64,000 nucleotides of DNA from contig DAOPJM010000006.1 of the NCBI GenBank assembly GCA_035399665.1, forward strand, positions 5,846 through 69,845, written 5' to 3'. Under the pieces are notes generated by a model. The model saw only the letters and a list, made by a program, of their open reading frames with translations. It did not search any database and was not told where the DNA came from. Positions 16,594-23,724 of this stretch are shown piece after piece; position 1 is the stretch's first letter; each line of letters begins with the position of its first letter. A program made the position numbers and the translations under genes. Source of the DNA: DAOPJM01 sp035399665. Its GTDB lineage: Bacteria > Bacillota > Clostridia > Christensenellales > CAG-138.

Positions 16594-17638
16594 AGCCCTG
16601 TGATACACGCTCCCAGGCGGCGGAGAAAACGCTTATGAAGTCGCCCAGGTCATGGAATACGGTACAGCGGGCGAGGATGTCCTCGGTCGGGTTGTAGGCG
16701 GGGTCGTCGGTGAAGTCGGGTGAGAGCAGCGCCATGGCGGCGGCGTTGGGGGTGGAGTAGTAGATGTACTCCGTATTGCGCTTGGCCACTTCAGCGTCGC
16801 AAAGATAGTTGATGAACTTCTCGGCAAGCTCGGTGTTCTCGGAGGTCTTGGGAATAATCATGTTGTCAAACCAGACGTTGCTGCCCTCGGAGGGGACGAC
16901 GTAGGCAAGGTCGGGGTTTTCCTGTATGCAGTAGAGGGCGTCGCCGGAGTAGATTACGGTCATGGCGGCGCGGTTGTTTATCATAACTTCCTTATTGTCG
17001 TCGGTGCCGTAAGCCATGGCGACGTTGGCCTTCTGCCGGACAAGCTCGTCGGCGGCCTCGTAAACCTCGGCTTCGGAACGGGTGTTGATGTCATAGCCCA
17101 AGCGTATGAGGGAAAGCCCGATGGTGTCGCGGACGCTGTCGTACATCAAGACCTTGCCGGCGTATTTTTCGTTCCAGAGTATGTCCCAGCTGTCAACAAC
17201 ATCGTCAACCATGGTGGTGTTGTAGAGTATGCCGACAGTTCCCCACATATATGGTACGGAGTACTTGTTGCCTGGGTCGAAAGCGTCGGTGATTGCAAGG
17301 ATATTGGCGTCGGTGTTGGCGGCGTTAGGGATATTGTCATAGTTCAGCTCATACAAAAGGTCCTCGGCAATCAGCTTTTCGATGATATAGTCGGACGGGA
17401 AGCAGAGGTCGTATACACAGTCCGAGGCGCGAAGCTTTATCAGCATCTCCTCATTGCTGGTCATGGTGGTGTACTTTACCTTGACGCCGTACTCAGCTTC
17501 AAATTCCTCAATTAGCTCGGGGTCTATGTAATCGCCCCAGTTGAGGACGTTGAGGGTCGGCTTGGAGCCGGAGCAGGCGGAGAGGCAGGCTATGCCCGCC
17601 ATTATGACGATAAGCAGTACAGCGGTCAGTTTTTTCAT
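16592..17638 (-). CDS. potD: Spermidine/putrescine ABC transporter substrate-binding lipoprotein
   Basis: A 348-residue binding protein of the PotD family. It starts with a lipoprotein signal (MKKLTAVLLIVIMAGIACLS then AC, lipobox LSAC). The mature part has the family blocks LNVLNWGDYIDPELIEEFE, YDLCFPSDYIIEKLI, PYMWGTVGILYNTTMV, WDILWNEKYAGKVLMYD and MAYGTDDNKEVMIN. The last is more typically a Gly-Asp/Tyr-rich segment contacting polyamine. It is the last gene of the operon, 14 bases after potC. Polyamine specificity is inferred from overall family match. Confidence 0.93.
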   Translation of the reverse strand: MKKLTAVLLIVIMAGIACLSACSGSKPTLNVLNWGDYIDPELIEEFEAEYGVKVKYTTMTSNEEMLIKLRASDCVYDLCFPSDYIIEKLIAEDLLYELNYDNIPNAANTDANILAITDAFDPGNKYSVPYMWGTVGILYNTTMVDDVVDSWDILWNEKYAGKVLMYDSVRDTIGLSLIRLGYDINTRSEAEVYEAADELVRQKANVAMAYGTDDNKEVMINNRAAMTVIYSGDALYCIQENPDLAYVVPSEGSNVWFDNMIIPKTSENTELAEKFINYLCDAEVAKRNTEYIYYSTPNAAAMALLSPDFTDDPAYNPTEDILARCTVFHDLGDFISVFSAAWERVSQG

Positions 17639-17652
17639 GTTGGTGTCCCCTT

Positions 17653-18462
17653 TTATCTTGTTTTTATCTTTGTTTTTTTATTCTGTATCTCGTCCTCGCG
17701 CTCCTTGCGTATGCTGCGGATGTTGACTATGAGCAGCAGTGTCAGCACGGGAATGAAGATTATCGTTGAGAGGGCGGGGTTAACGCCCTGACGCGCACTT
17801 GAGAAGATGTACATGGAGAGGTTGTCCACTCCGTTGCCCGCGAAAAAGCTTATCACAAAATCGTCTATGGAGAGTGTGAAAGCCAAGATAAAGCCTGAGA
17901 TTATTCCCGGAGAGATGTCGGGAATAACGACCTTCCAAAGCGCCTGCATCGGCGTACAGCCAAGGTCAAGGGCGGCCTCATAGAGCATATCGGAGCTTTG
18001 ACGAAGGCGCGGAAGCACGCTGAAAAGAACGTAAGGGATGTTGAAGGTTATGTGGGCTATGAGAAGGCGCACATAGCCGTTCCTGAGGCCTACGAACATG
18101 AAGAGCAGCATCAGCGACACGCCGGTGACGAGATCCGGATTGACCATGGGAAGCTGTGAAACGCCCAGTATGAGGGAGCGGCGACGCTTCTTCATGGACT
18201 GTATGCCGATTGCGGCGGCTGTGCCAAGGACGGTCGCGGCTATGCTCGAAATCACGGCCACGGAGACAGTCACCCATATCGCGTCGATTATGGTGGAGTT
18301 GGTGACAAGCTTTACATACCAGTCGAAGGTAAAGCCCGTCCAGTTGCCAAGGGTCTTGGATGAGTTGAAGGAATAGATTATGAGGAAGAATATCGGGGCA
18401 TACAGAAAGAGCAGCATGATCCCAAGGTAGGTTCCCTGTAAAAATTTCCAAAGACGCTTCAC
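17653..18462 (-). CDS. potC: Spermidine/putrescine ABC transporter permease PotC
   Basis: A 269-residue inner-membrane permease with six predicted helices. The EAA loop typical of binding-protein-dependent permeases is YEAALDLGCTPMQALWKVVI (EAA---G). It also has the SIDDFVISFF segment characteristic of PotC. The start overlaps the end of potB by four bases (ATGA), indicating translational coupling. It ends in a charged tail (EDEIQNKKTKIKTR). Confidence 0.94.
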   Translation of the reverse strand: MKRLWKFLQGTYLGIMLLFLYAPIFFLIIYSFNSSKTLGNWTGFTFDWYVKLVTNSTIIDAIWVTVSVAVISSIAATVLGTAAAIGIQSMKKRRRSLILGVSQLPMVNPDLVTGVSLMLLFMFVGLRNGYVRLLIAHITFNIPYVLFSVLPRLRQSSDMLYEAALDLGCTPMQALWKVVIPDISPGIISGFILAFTLSIDDFVISFFAGNGVDNLSMYIFSSARQGVNPALSTIIFIPVLTLLLIVNIRSIRKEREDEIQNKKTKIKTR

Positions 18463-19241
18463 CAGAGCTTACCCCCTTCCTCCTCGTGGCTCTTGTCCAC
18501 GAGCTTCATTACGCCCATGCTGACCAAAACGCTGATGAGCAGGACTATGGAGAGCGCGCTGCCCACGTTTTGGCTGCCCTCTATCACGAACTTGTTGTAG
18601 ATAAGGTCGCCGTAGAGCATACCGGTCATCTTGCCGCCCAGCAGCTGTGATATGGCAAAGGCGGTGATGGAGGGTACGAAAACCATGGTGACGCCCGATA
18701 CTATGCCGGGGACGGAGAGCGGAAGCACCACCCGCATAAAGGTGACAACACCGTCCGCGCCGAGGTCGCGGGCCGCTTCGATGTAGCTCTTGTCAAGCTT
18801 TTGAAGCACCGTATATATCGGCAGTATCATAAAGGGCAGGAAGTTATAGACCATGCCTATGAGGACGGCGGCTTCGGTGTACAAAAGGTCGGGTGCGAAG
18901 GCGCCAAGAAGAACCTTCCACGCGTAGGTGCGCAGGAGGAAGTTCATCCACATTGGTACGATGAAGAACACCGACACCAAGGCGGCTACGGCTTTTTTCA
19001 TCTTGGAGAGTATATACGCCACGGGATAGCCCAGCAAAAGGCATATATAGGTGGTGTAGAGGGCGATCAGGGCGGAATGGCCGAGAACCTTCAGGTAGCC
19101 CGCCGAGAGCGCCGCCTTTATAGGCTCAAGGCTGAACGCCCCGCCGTCGGTAAAGGCATAGAACACTATGAACAGCATGGGCGCCACTATGAACAGCAGC
19201 ATCCAAACAATGTATGGGTATGAGAAAACGGTGCGCTTCAT
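18459..19241 (-). CDS. potB: Spermidine/putrescine ABC transporter permease PotB
   Basis: A 260-residue permease that pairs with PotC. The EAA loop reads YIEAARDLGADGVVTFMRVV, followed by LPLSVPGIVSGV. Other features are the N-terminal helix (YIVWMLLFIVAPMLFIVFYA) and the LGGKMTGMLYGDLIYNKF region found in PotB. It starts 18 bases after potA and overlaps potC by four bases. Confidence 0.94.
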   Translation of the reverse strand: MKRTVFSYPYIVWMLLFIVAPMLFIVFYAFTDGGAFSLEPIKAALSAGYLKVLGHSALIALYTTYICLLLGYPVAYILSKMKKAVAALVSVFFIVPMWMNFLLRTYAWKVLLGAFAPDLLYTEAAVLIGMVYNFLPFMILPIYTVLQKLDKSYIEAARDLGADGVVTFMRVVLPLSVPGIVSGVTMVFVPSITAFAISQLLGGKMTGMLYGDLIYNKFVIEGSQNVGSALSIVLLISVLVSMGVMKLVDKSHEEEGGKLW

Positions 19242-19259
19242 GTCTGCTGCCTCCGCTGT

Positions 19260-20642
19260 CTACGCGTCGTTCTTGTGGATGAGTACGAGCTTGGAGGGAT
19301 CCGCGGCAAGGCCGACTTCCTCCCCGTCCTCCATGAAGTCGGGAGAGAGTATAATCCAGTCGTTGTCCGTGCAGGAAACGGTAATCTCGTAATGCGTACC
19401 TAAGAACATACAGGCCTTGACAAAGCCGGTGAGCTTCGCGTCCTGAGGCGCGGTCACTATTACGTCGGCGGGCGTGACCTGCACCAACGCCTCCTCCTTG
19501 TTCTCGAAGCCCTCGATATTGTCGCAGGGGAAGGCAACCTCGTCGATGTAGATTTCGCCGTCCTCGGGGTAGACCTCGCAGTCAAGGATGTTCATCGAAC
19601 GGGTTTTCTTCATTATGTGTATGGCGTCGGGCGGAATGGATATGCCCACGACGTCGCCGACCGCCGCCGAATCGGTGGTGTGTACCACCCACTCGTAGCC
19701 GCCCGCGTCTACGCAAATCTCATAGTGTACTCCCATGAAAACCATAGAAGCAACCCTGCCCGAAACCTTCGCGCCATCAGGCGGGGTCATGTCTATATCC
19801 TCGGGGCGCACGACTACGTCCACCTCGGTATTCTTGCCGAAGCCCGCGTCCACGCAGCGGTAGTTGACGCCGTTCATGCGAACGCGGTAGTCCTCAAGCA
19901 TTATGCCCTCAAGTATGTTGCTCTCACCGATGAAGTCCGCGACAAAGCTGTTCTTTGGCTCGTTGTAGATGTCGATGGGGTGGCCAATCTGCTGTATTAC
20001 GCCGTCGCGCATGACCACTATGGTGTCGCTCATTGTGAGGGCTTCCTCTTGGTCGTGGGTGACATATATGAAGGTAATGCCAAGCTGCTGCTGCATACGC
20101 TTCAGCTCCACCTGCATCTCCTGACGCAGCTTCAGATCGAGCGCGCCCAGAGGCTCGTCCAATAGCAGTATCTTAGGCTCGTTGACCAAGGCGCGGGCTA
20201 TCGCGACACGCTGCTGCTGACCGCCCGAAAGCTGATCCACCCAGCGCTTGCCGTAACCCTCAAGGTTGACCAGCTTCAGCATGGCGTTGACCTTGCGCTC
20301 TATCTCGTCCTTTGAAAGCTTCTTTATCTTGAGACCGAAGGCGATATTGTCAAAGACATTCAGATGAGGGAACAGAGCGTACTTTTGGAACACCGTGTTG
20401 ACCGCGCGCTTGTGCGGGGGTATGCGGGCGATGTCCTTGCCCTCCATCATTATCATACCGGAGGACGGCAGGATGAAGCCCGCGATAAGCCTCAGCATTG
20501 TCGTCTTGCCGCAGCCGGAGGGCCCTAACAATGTCAGGAACTCGCCGTCGTTGATGTACAGGTTAATATGCTCCAAGGCGACGTCTCCGCCGTAATCCTT
20601 CGATACGTCGATAAGCTCAATAAGATGCTTGGACTTTTCCAT
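19260..20642 (-). CDS. potA: Spermidine/putrescine ABC transporter ATP-binding protein, extended
   Basis: A 460-residue ATPase that powers PotBC. Motifs in order: Walker A LLGPSGCGKTTMLRL (about 39-53), Q-loop FQKYALFPHLNV, signature LSGGQQQRVAIARALV, Walker B ILLLDEPLGALD and the switch His VTHDQEEAL. The usual PotA is about 370 residues; here the C-terminus contains two similar TOBE-like segments, the first around FMGVHYEICVDAGG (about 315-330) and the second around FLGTHYEITVSCTD (about 420-435). The extra copy is unusual and may bind a regulatory ligand. It is the second gene of the operon after the regulator. Confidence 0.94.
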   Translation of the reverse strand: MEKSKHLIELIDVSKDYGGDVALEHINLYINDGEFLTLLGPSGCGKTTMLRLIAGFILPSSGMIMMEGKDIARIPPHKRAVNTVFQKYALFPHLNVFDNIAFGLKIKKLSKDEIERKVNAMLKLVNLEGYGKRWVDQLSGGQQQRVAIARALVNEPKILLLDEPLGALDLKLRQEMQVELKRMQQQLGITFIYVTHDQEEALTMSDTIVVMRDGVIQQIGHPIDIYNEPKNSFVADFIGESNILEGIMLEDYRVRMNGVNYRCVDAGFGKNTEVDVVVRPEDIDMTPPDGAKVSGRVASMVFMGVHYEICVDAGGYEWVVHTTDSAAVGDVVGISIPPDAIHIMKKTRSMNILDCEVYPEDGEIYIDEVAFPCDNIEGFENKEEALVQVTPADVIVTAPQDAKLTGFVKACMFLGTHYEITVSCTDNDWIILSPDFMEDGEEVGLAADPSKLVLIHKNDA

Positions 20643-20665
20643 GCCCTATAACCTCCCAAATTAAA

Positions 20666-21199
20666 TCAGAATGACGGCGGCGCGCTGACCCAAAGCACCT
20701 TGGCCTCGCTCTTGCCGCTGTTTATAAGCCGATGTACCCCATGCGGGTGAAAGTAGAAGCTGTCGCCGCGCCTCAGCTTGAACCGCTCCTCGCCGTCGCA
20801 CAGCGTGAGCGAACCGGAGAGGACGTAACCGAACTCCTCGCCCTCGTGCGGATCGTGCGCCGCGGTCTCCGCTCCCGCCTTTAAGGTTACGAGTATAGGC
20901 TCCATGAGGTTGCGCTGCGCGTTGGTCACAAGCCAGCGTATCTCAAGCCCCTCGTCCTCCTTGATGAACATATCGTCGGAAGCGTAAACCACCTTCGATT
21001 CTGGAGCCTCGTTGAAGAAGCTGCCTATGTCCGTGCCCAACGCTTCAAGTATGTCCATCAGCGTCGCTATGGATGGCGAGGTTATGTCCCTCTCTAACTG
21101 AGAGATGAAGCCCTTGGTCAGCTCTGTGCGCGCCGCAAGCTCCTCCTGCGTCAAGCCCAGCCGCAAACGCAGCTGCTTGACCTTTTCCCCAATCTCCAT
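20666..21199 (-). CDS. XRE-family regulator with cupin domain, probable polyamine-operon regulator
   Basis: A 177-residue transcription factor: an N-terminal helix-turn-helix (LRLRLGLTQEELAARTELTK, then GFISQLERDITSPS) and a C-terminal cupin (AHDPHEGEEFGYVLSGSLTL, then FYFHPHGVHRLINSG). PuuR-like proteins of this build respond to small molecules such as putrescine. The ATG at 21199 was chosen (AAAGGA nine bases before it); a GTG at 21202 is also possible. It is the first gene of the pot operon, 23 bases before potA, and a palindrome lies just upstream, so autoregulation of the operon in response to polyamines is likely. Confidence 0.88.
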   Translation of the reverse strand: MEIGEKVKQLRLRLGLTQEELAARTELTKGFISQLERDITSPSIATLMDILEALGTDIGSFFNEAPESKVVYASDDMFIKEDEGLEIRWLVTNAQRNLMEPILVTLKAGAETAAHDPHEGEEFGYVLSGSLTLCDGEERFKLRRGDSFYFHPHGVHRLINSGKSEAKVLWVSAPPSF

Positions 21200-21214
21200 C
21201 ACGGTCAATCCTTT

Positions 21215-21242
21215 CTAAACTCAAAGTTTAGATTAACTAAAC
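21215..21242. promoter_or_regulatory. Probable operator of the regulator-pot operon
   Basis: A perfect CTAAAC-N5-GTTTAG palindrome (21215-21231) is followed by a third CTAAAC half-site at 21237-21242, 22 bases (about two helical turns) from the first. It lies between the -10 element and the start of the XRE-cupin gene. Confidence 0.65.
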
Positions 21243-21253
21243 TCACGATATGT

Positions 21254-21282
21254 ATTGAAACACATTTGTCCTCCGTTGTCAA
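21254..21282 (-). promoter_or_regulatory. Probable promoter of the regulator-pot operon
   Basis: On the minus strand a consensus TTGACA (21282-21277), 17 bases and TTCAAT (21259-21254). The operator palindrome lies immediately downstream, a good place for repression. Confidence 0.5.
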
Positions 21283-21497
21283 TATCCATTTTTCTACAAA
21301 TAAAATATATTGACAAAGGGGCGGCGGGGAGCGGGGGCGTGCCCAAGCCCTTGGAAACGGCTTGGGCGGAAGGGAGAACACAATCCCTCATGATTTCTGA
21401 AAATAGAACCGATTGCAATTGATGTACGGAGCGTTAAGAATTGGTAAAATTTGTACGAAATAACGCAAAATTTAGGTGTTTTTTTCTGCGCTTATGT

Positions 21498-21503
21498 TAT
21501 AAT
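21498..21503 (+). promoter_or_regulatory. -10 element before the response regulator
   Basis: A perfect TATAAT in TTATGTTATAATGAC, 60 bases before the ATG at 21563; the -35 at the usual distance (GGTGTT) is weak. The rest of the 21243-21562 spacer is AT-rich without a gene. Confidence 0.55.
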
Positions 21504-21562
21504 GACAATAGCTTCATGATGTGACCCAATAAAAGGGGCCGCATTCAAACCTCGGAGGTTAT

Positions 21563-22231
21563 ATGCGAATTTTGATAATCGAGGACGATGGCAAGCTTGC
21601 GAATACGCTAAGGGAAGCTCTGCGCACGAAGCGGTACGACTGCGATACCTGCTCCGACGGCGAAATCGGGCTTGACCTTGCCATGACCAGGGCTTACGAT
21701 CTCATCATTGCGGATGTTGTGCTGCCGAGCTTAAACGGCATTGCCCTTTGCGGACAATTGCGCAAGGCCAAGATCGCCACGCCCTTGCTTATTTTGACCG
21801 CGCACAACGACGCGGATGAACGCGCTCTCGGTCTGAATTCGGGGGCGGACTATTTCCTGACCAAGCCCATATATAACCCTGAGCTGTTCGCGGGCGTTAA
21901 GGCCTTGACGCGCAGGCGCGGCGAGGTCATCATGGACACGCTCTCTTTTGGAGATCTCACTCTGCACCTCACGTCCTGTGAGCTGTCCTGCGGCAAAAAC
22001 CGCGTGCGCCTGAGCAAGAAGGAGTTCTCCATCATGCAGATTCTGCTTGGCAGCGGCGGCGTTGTCGTCAGCAAGGACACGCTGCTGAACAAGGTTTGGG
22101 GCTACGACTCCACCGCGGGCGAGAACAGCGTTGAGGTCTACATCTCGTTACTGCGCAAGAAGCTTGCGATCCTCGATTCCGGTGTGAAGATACTCACGCT
22201 CCGCAAGTTCGGATACCGTATGTTCGAGTAG
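21563..22231 (+). CDS. OmpR/PhoB-family response regulator (orphan)
   Basis: A 222-residue two-component regulator. The receiver domain has IIEDDGKL (acidic pocket), phosphoacceptor Asp51 in LIIADVVLPSLNG, the switch Thr in LILTAHND and Lys in YFLTKPIYNPE. The C-terminal winged helix has VRLSKKEFSIMQILL and VWGYDSTAGENSVEVYISLL, then RKFGYRMFE. A GGAGG site precedes the ATG. No histidine kinase gene lies beside it, so its partner and target genes are unknown. A hairpin with a T-tract follows. Confidence 0.94.
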   Translation: MRILIIEDDGKLANTLREALRTKRYDCDTCSDGEIGLDLAMTRAYDLIIADVVLPSLNGIALCGQLRKAKIATPLLILTAHNDADERALGLNSGADYFLTKPIYNPELFAGVKALTRRRGEVIMDTLSFGDLTLHLTSCELSCGKNRVRLSKKEFSIMQILLGSGGVVVSKDTLLNKVWGYDSTAGENSVEVYISLLRKKLAILDSGVKILTLRKFGYRMFE

Positions 22232-22285
22232 GCAATACTCTCCCTAAATGCCCTTTGTCGGGCGTTGGGGCGGGCAATAAATTAC

Positions 22286-22317
22286 ATCCCCCGCGGCCGT
22301 TGGGTCACAGGGGATTT
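22286..22317 (+). terminator. Probable terminator of the response regulator gene
   Basis: ATCCCC (22286-22291) pairs with GGGGAT (22310-22314 region), followed by TTTT; the loop is long and GC-rich. Confidence 0.55.
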
Positions 22318-22325
22318 TTGTATGC

Positions 22326-23201
22326 CTAATCCTTTGTCATGCGGTCTTGGATCACCTGCATGGCATAGCCTTCCATGCCGTCCGCGTCATGCGGCGACAG
22401 GGGCGACATGCCCTTTTCAAGCAGCCAATACAGCAACAGCACCCCGCCTTGGACTATCGTGTCATGCCTTTGCGCCAAAAGCGGATGCTCTTGCCGCGCC
22501 GCGCCCATGGCGATAAGGCTTTCAAGCAGCGGACACAGATTCTCAGGGGTAATCAGTATTCCGTCCAAAGCTTCCTTATGATATGCGCTTTGCCCTGAAA
22601 GCAGCATACCCACGGTGGTTATAGTGCCGCCCACGCCCACGAAGGGCGCGCCCTGGGGCTTTGCGGCGCCCACAATGCGGGACGCCCACGGGAAAATCTC
22701 GGACTTGAGCTGCTCTTGCGAGCTTATCCTGCAATAATCCTTAGCGCGAACACAGCCTATCGGGAAGCTCACGGACTCCGTTTCACTTACAAGCTGCATA
22801 CTGCCGCCGCCTATGTCAAGCATGGTTCCCGCACCGCCCGTCGCCGCAAGGTAAGCAAGCCTGCCCTCCCGCTCGCCCGATAATATCTCCACAGGTACGG
22901 CGGAGCTTTCCCTTATCATGCTCAAAAGCTCATCGCGGTTTTCGGCGTCCCTGACCGCGCTCGTGGCGTAGGCGTACACCGGCAAGCCACAGGCCTTGCG
23001 CCTAAAGTCCGCGATTGCGTCCGCCGCCAAGCGCATTCTCTTTGGGTCAAGGCGTCCGCTCGCCAAAAGCCCCTCCGCAAGCTGAGCGGTATAGAGGCTC
23101 TTTTCGCCAAAGTGAGGACTGCCACAAATAAACTCCACCCGCATAAAACGAATGGAGTTGCTGCCTATATCGATTACGCAAAAATCAGTCTTAGGAATCA
23201 T
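22326..23201 (-). CDS. Ppx/GppA family phosphatase (exopolyphosphatase-like)
   Basis: A 291-residue member of the ASKHA phosphatase superfamily; relatives hydrolyse polyphosphate or pppGpp. Motifs: phosphate 1 VIDIGSNSIRFMRVE, AYATSAVRDAENRDEL, ILSGEREGRLAY, phosphate 2 TMLDIGGGSMQLV and the adenosine-type VGVGGTITTVG. The length fits the short form with only the catalytic domain. Its start overlaps the DivIC-like gene by 11 bases. Which substrate is used cannot be decided. Confidence 0.88.
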   Translation of the reverse strand: MIPKTDFCVIDIGSNSIRFMRVEFICGSPHFGEKSLYTAQLAEGLLASGRLDPKRMRLAADAIADFRRKACGLPVYAYATSAVRDAENRDELLSMIRESSAVPVEILSGEREGRLAYLAATGGAGTMLDIGGGSMQLVSETESVSFPIGCVRAKDYCRISSQEQLKSEIFPWASRIVGAAKPQGAPFVGVGGTITTVGMLLSGQSAYHKEALDGILITPENLCPLLESLIAMGAARQEHPLLAQRHDTIVQGGVLLLYWLLEKGMSPLSPHDADGMEGYAMQVIQDRMTKD

Positions 23202-23487
23202 CGGGTATCAGTGTGTCTCCTTCGAAATGGTATCCGTATTTTTCGCTGCCCTGCTGAAGCTGATATGACTCGGTGCGCATATAGTCAAGGTTGTCCAACT
23301 CGCGCTGATACTCTATCTCTATGGAATTAAGCTCCTGCTGCTTTAGCTCAAGCTGCTCCTGCGCCTCGTTTATCTTGGCGCGCTGCGGAATAAGCACCCC
23401 CGCCAATATACAGGCGTCGATGAGGATGAGCAGAACGAAATATGCGGGCTTGAAATAAAACGACTGTCTCGTCTTTTCCTTCTTCAT
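23191..23487 (-). CDS. Septum formation initiator family protein (DivIC/FtsB-like)
   Basis: A 98-residue bitopic membrane protein: short basic N-terminus (MKKEKTRQSFYF), one helix (AYFVLLILIDACILAGVLI), then a coiled coil (KINEAQEQLELKQQELNSIE, continuing with EYQRELDNLDYMRTES) and a short acidic tail. This build is that of DivIC/FtsB, which works with FtsL and DivIB at the division septum. The family is defined by architecture more than by motif, so other FtsL-type roles are possible. In Firmicutes divIC often precedes an S1-domain gene; here an IspH-S1 fusion lies beyond a terminator and a Ppx gene overlaps it. Confidence 0.8.
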   Translation of the reverse strand: MKKEKTRQSFYFKPAYFVLLILIDACILAGVLIPQRAKINEAQEQLELKQQELNSIEIEYQRELDNLDYMRTESYQLQQGSEKYGYHFEGDTLIPDDS

Positions 23488-23668
23488 AGCAAGCTTACTA
23501 TATCACAAAATCCCCGCACTGTGAATACGTCCGTTCCCGATTTGCTCCAAAAACCGAGGAGATTTTGTAAACTTTTCCTTTATTTTTCAGCATTTCCAAT
23601 ATAGCTCCGCGCTCATTTTATGAGGCCTGCCGCGCCGACAGCCCAATCCGCCCTTTAACGTTGGCATG

Positions 23669-23702
23669 AAAAAAAGGAACCCCACGTTATCGCGGGGTTC
23701 CG
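23669..23702 (-). terminator. Intrinsic terminator of the ispH-rpsA operon
   Basis: GGAACCCC pairs with GGGGTTCC (23676-23701); read on the minus strand it is followed by seven T residues. It lies 23 bases after the ispH-rpsA stop. Confidence 0.9.
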
Positions 23703-23724
23703 TTTTATTATTATCCGTTATCGC

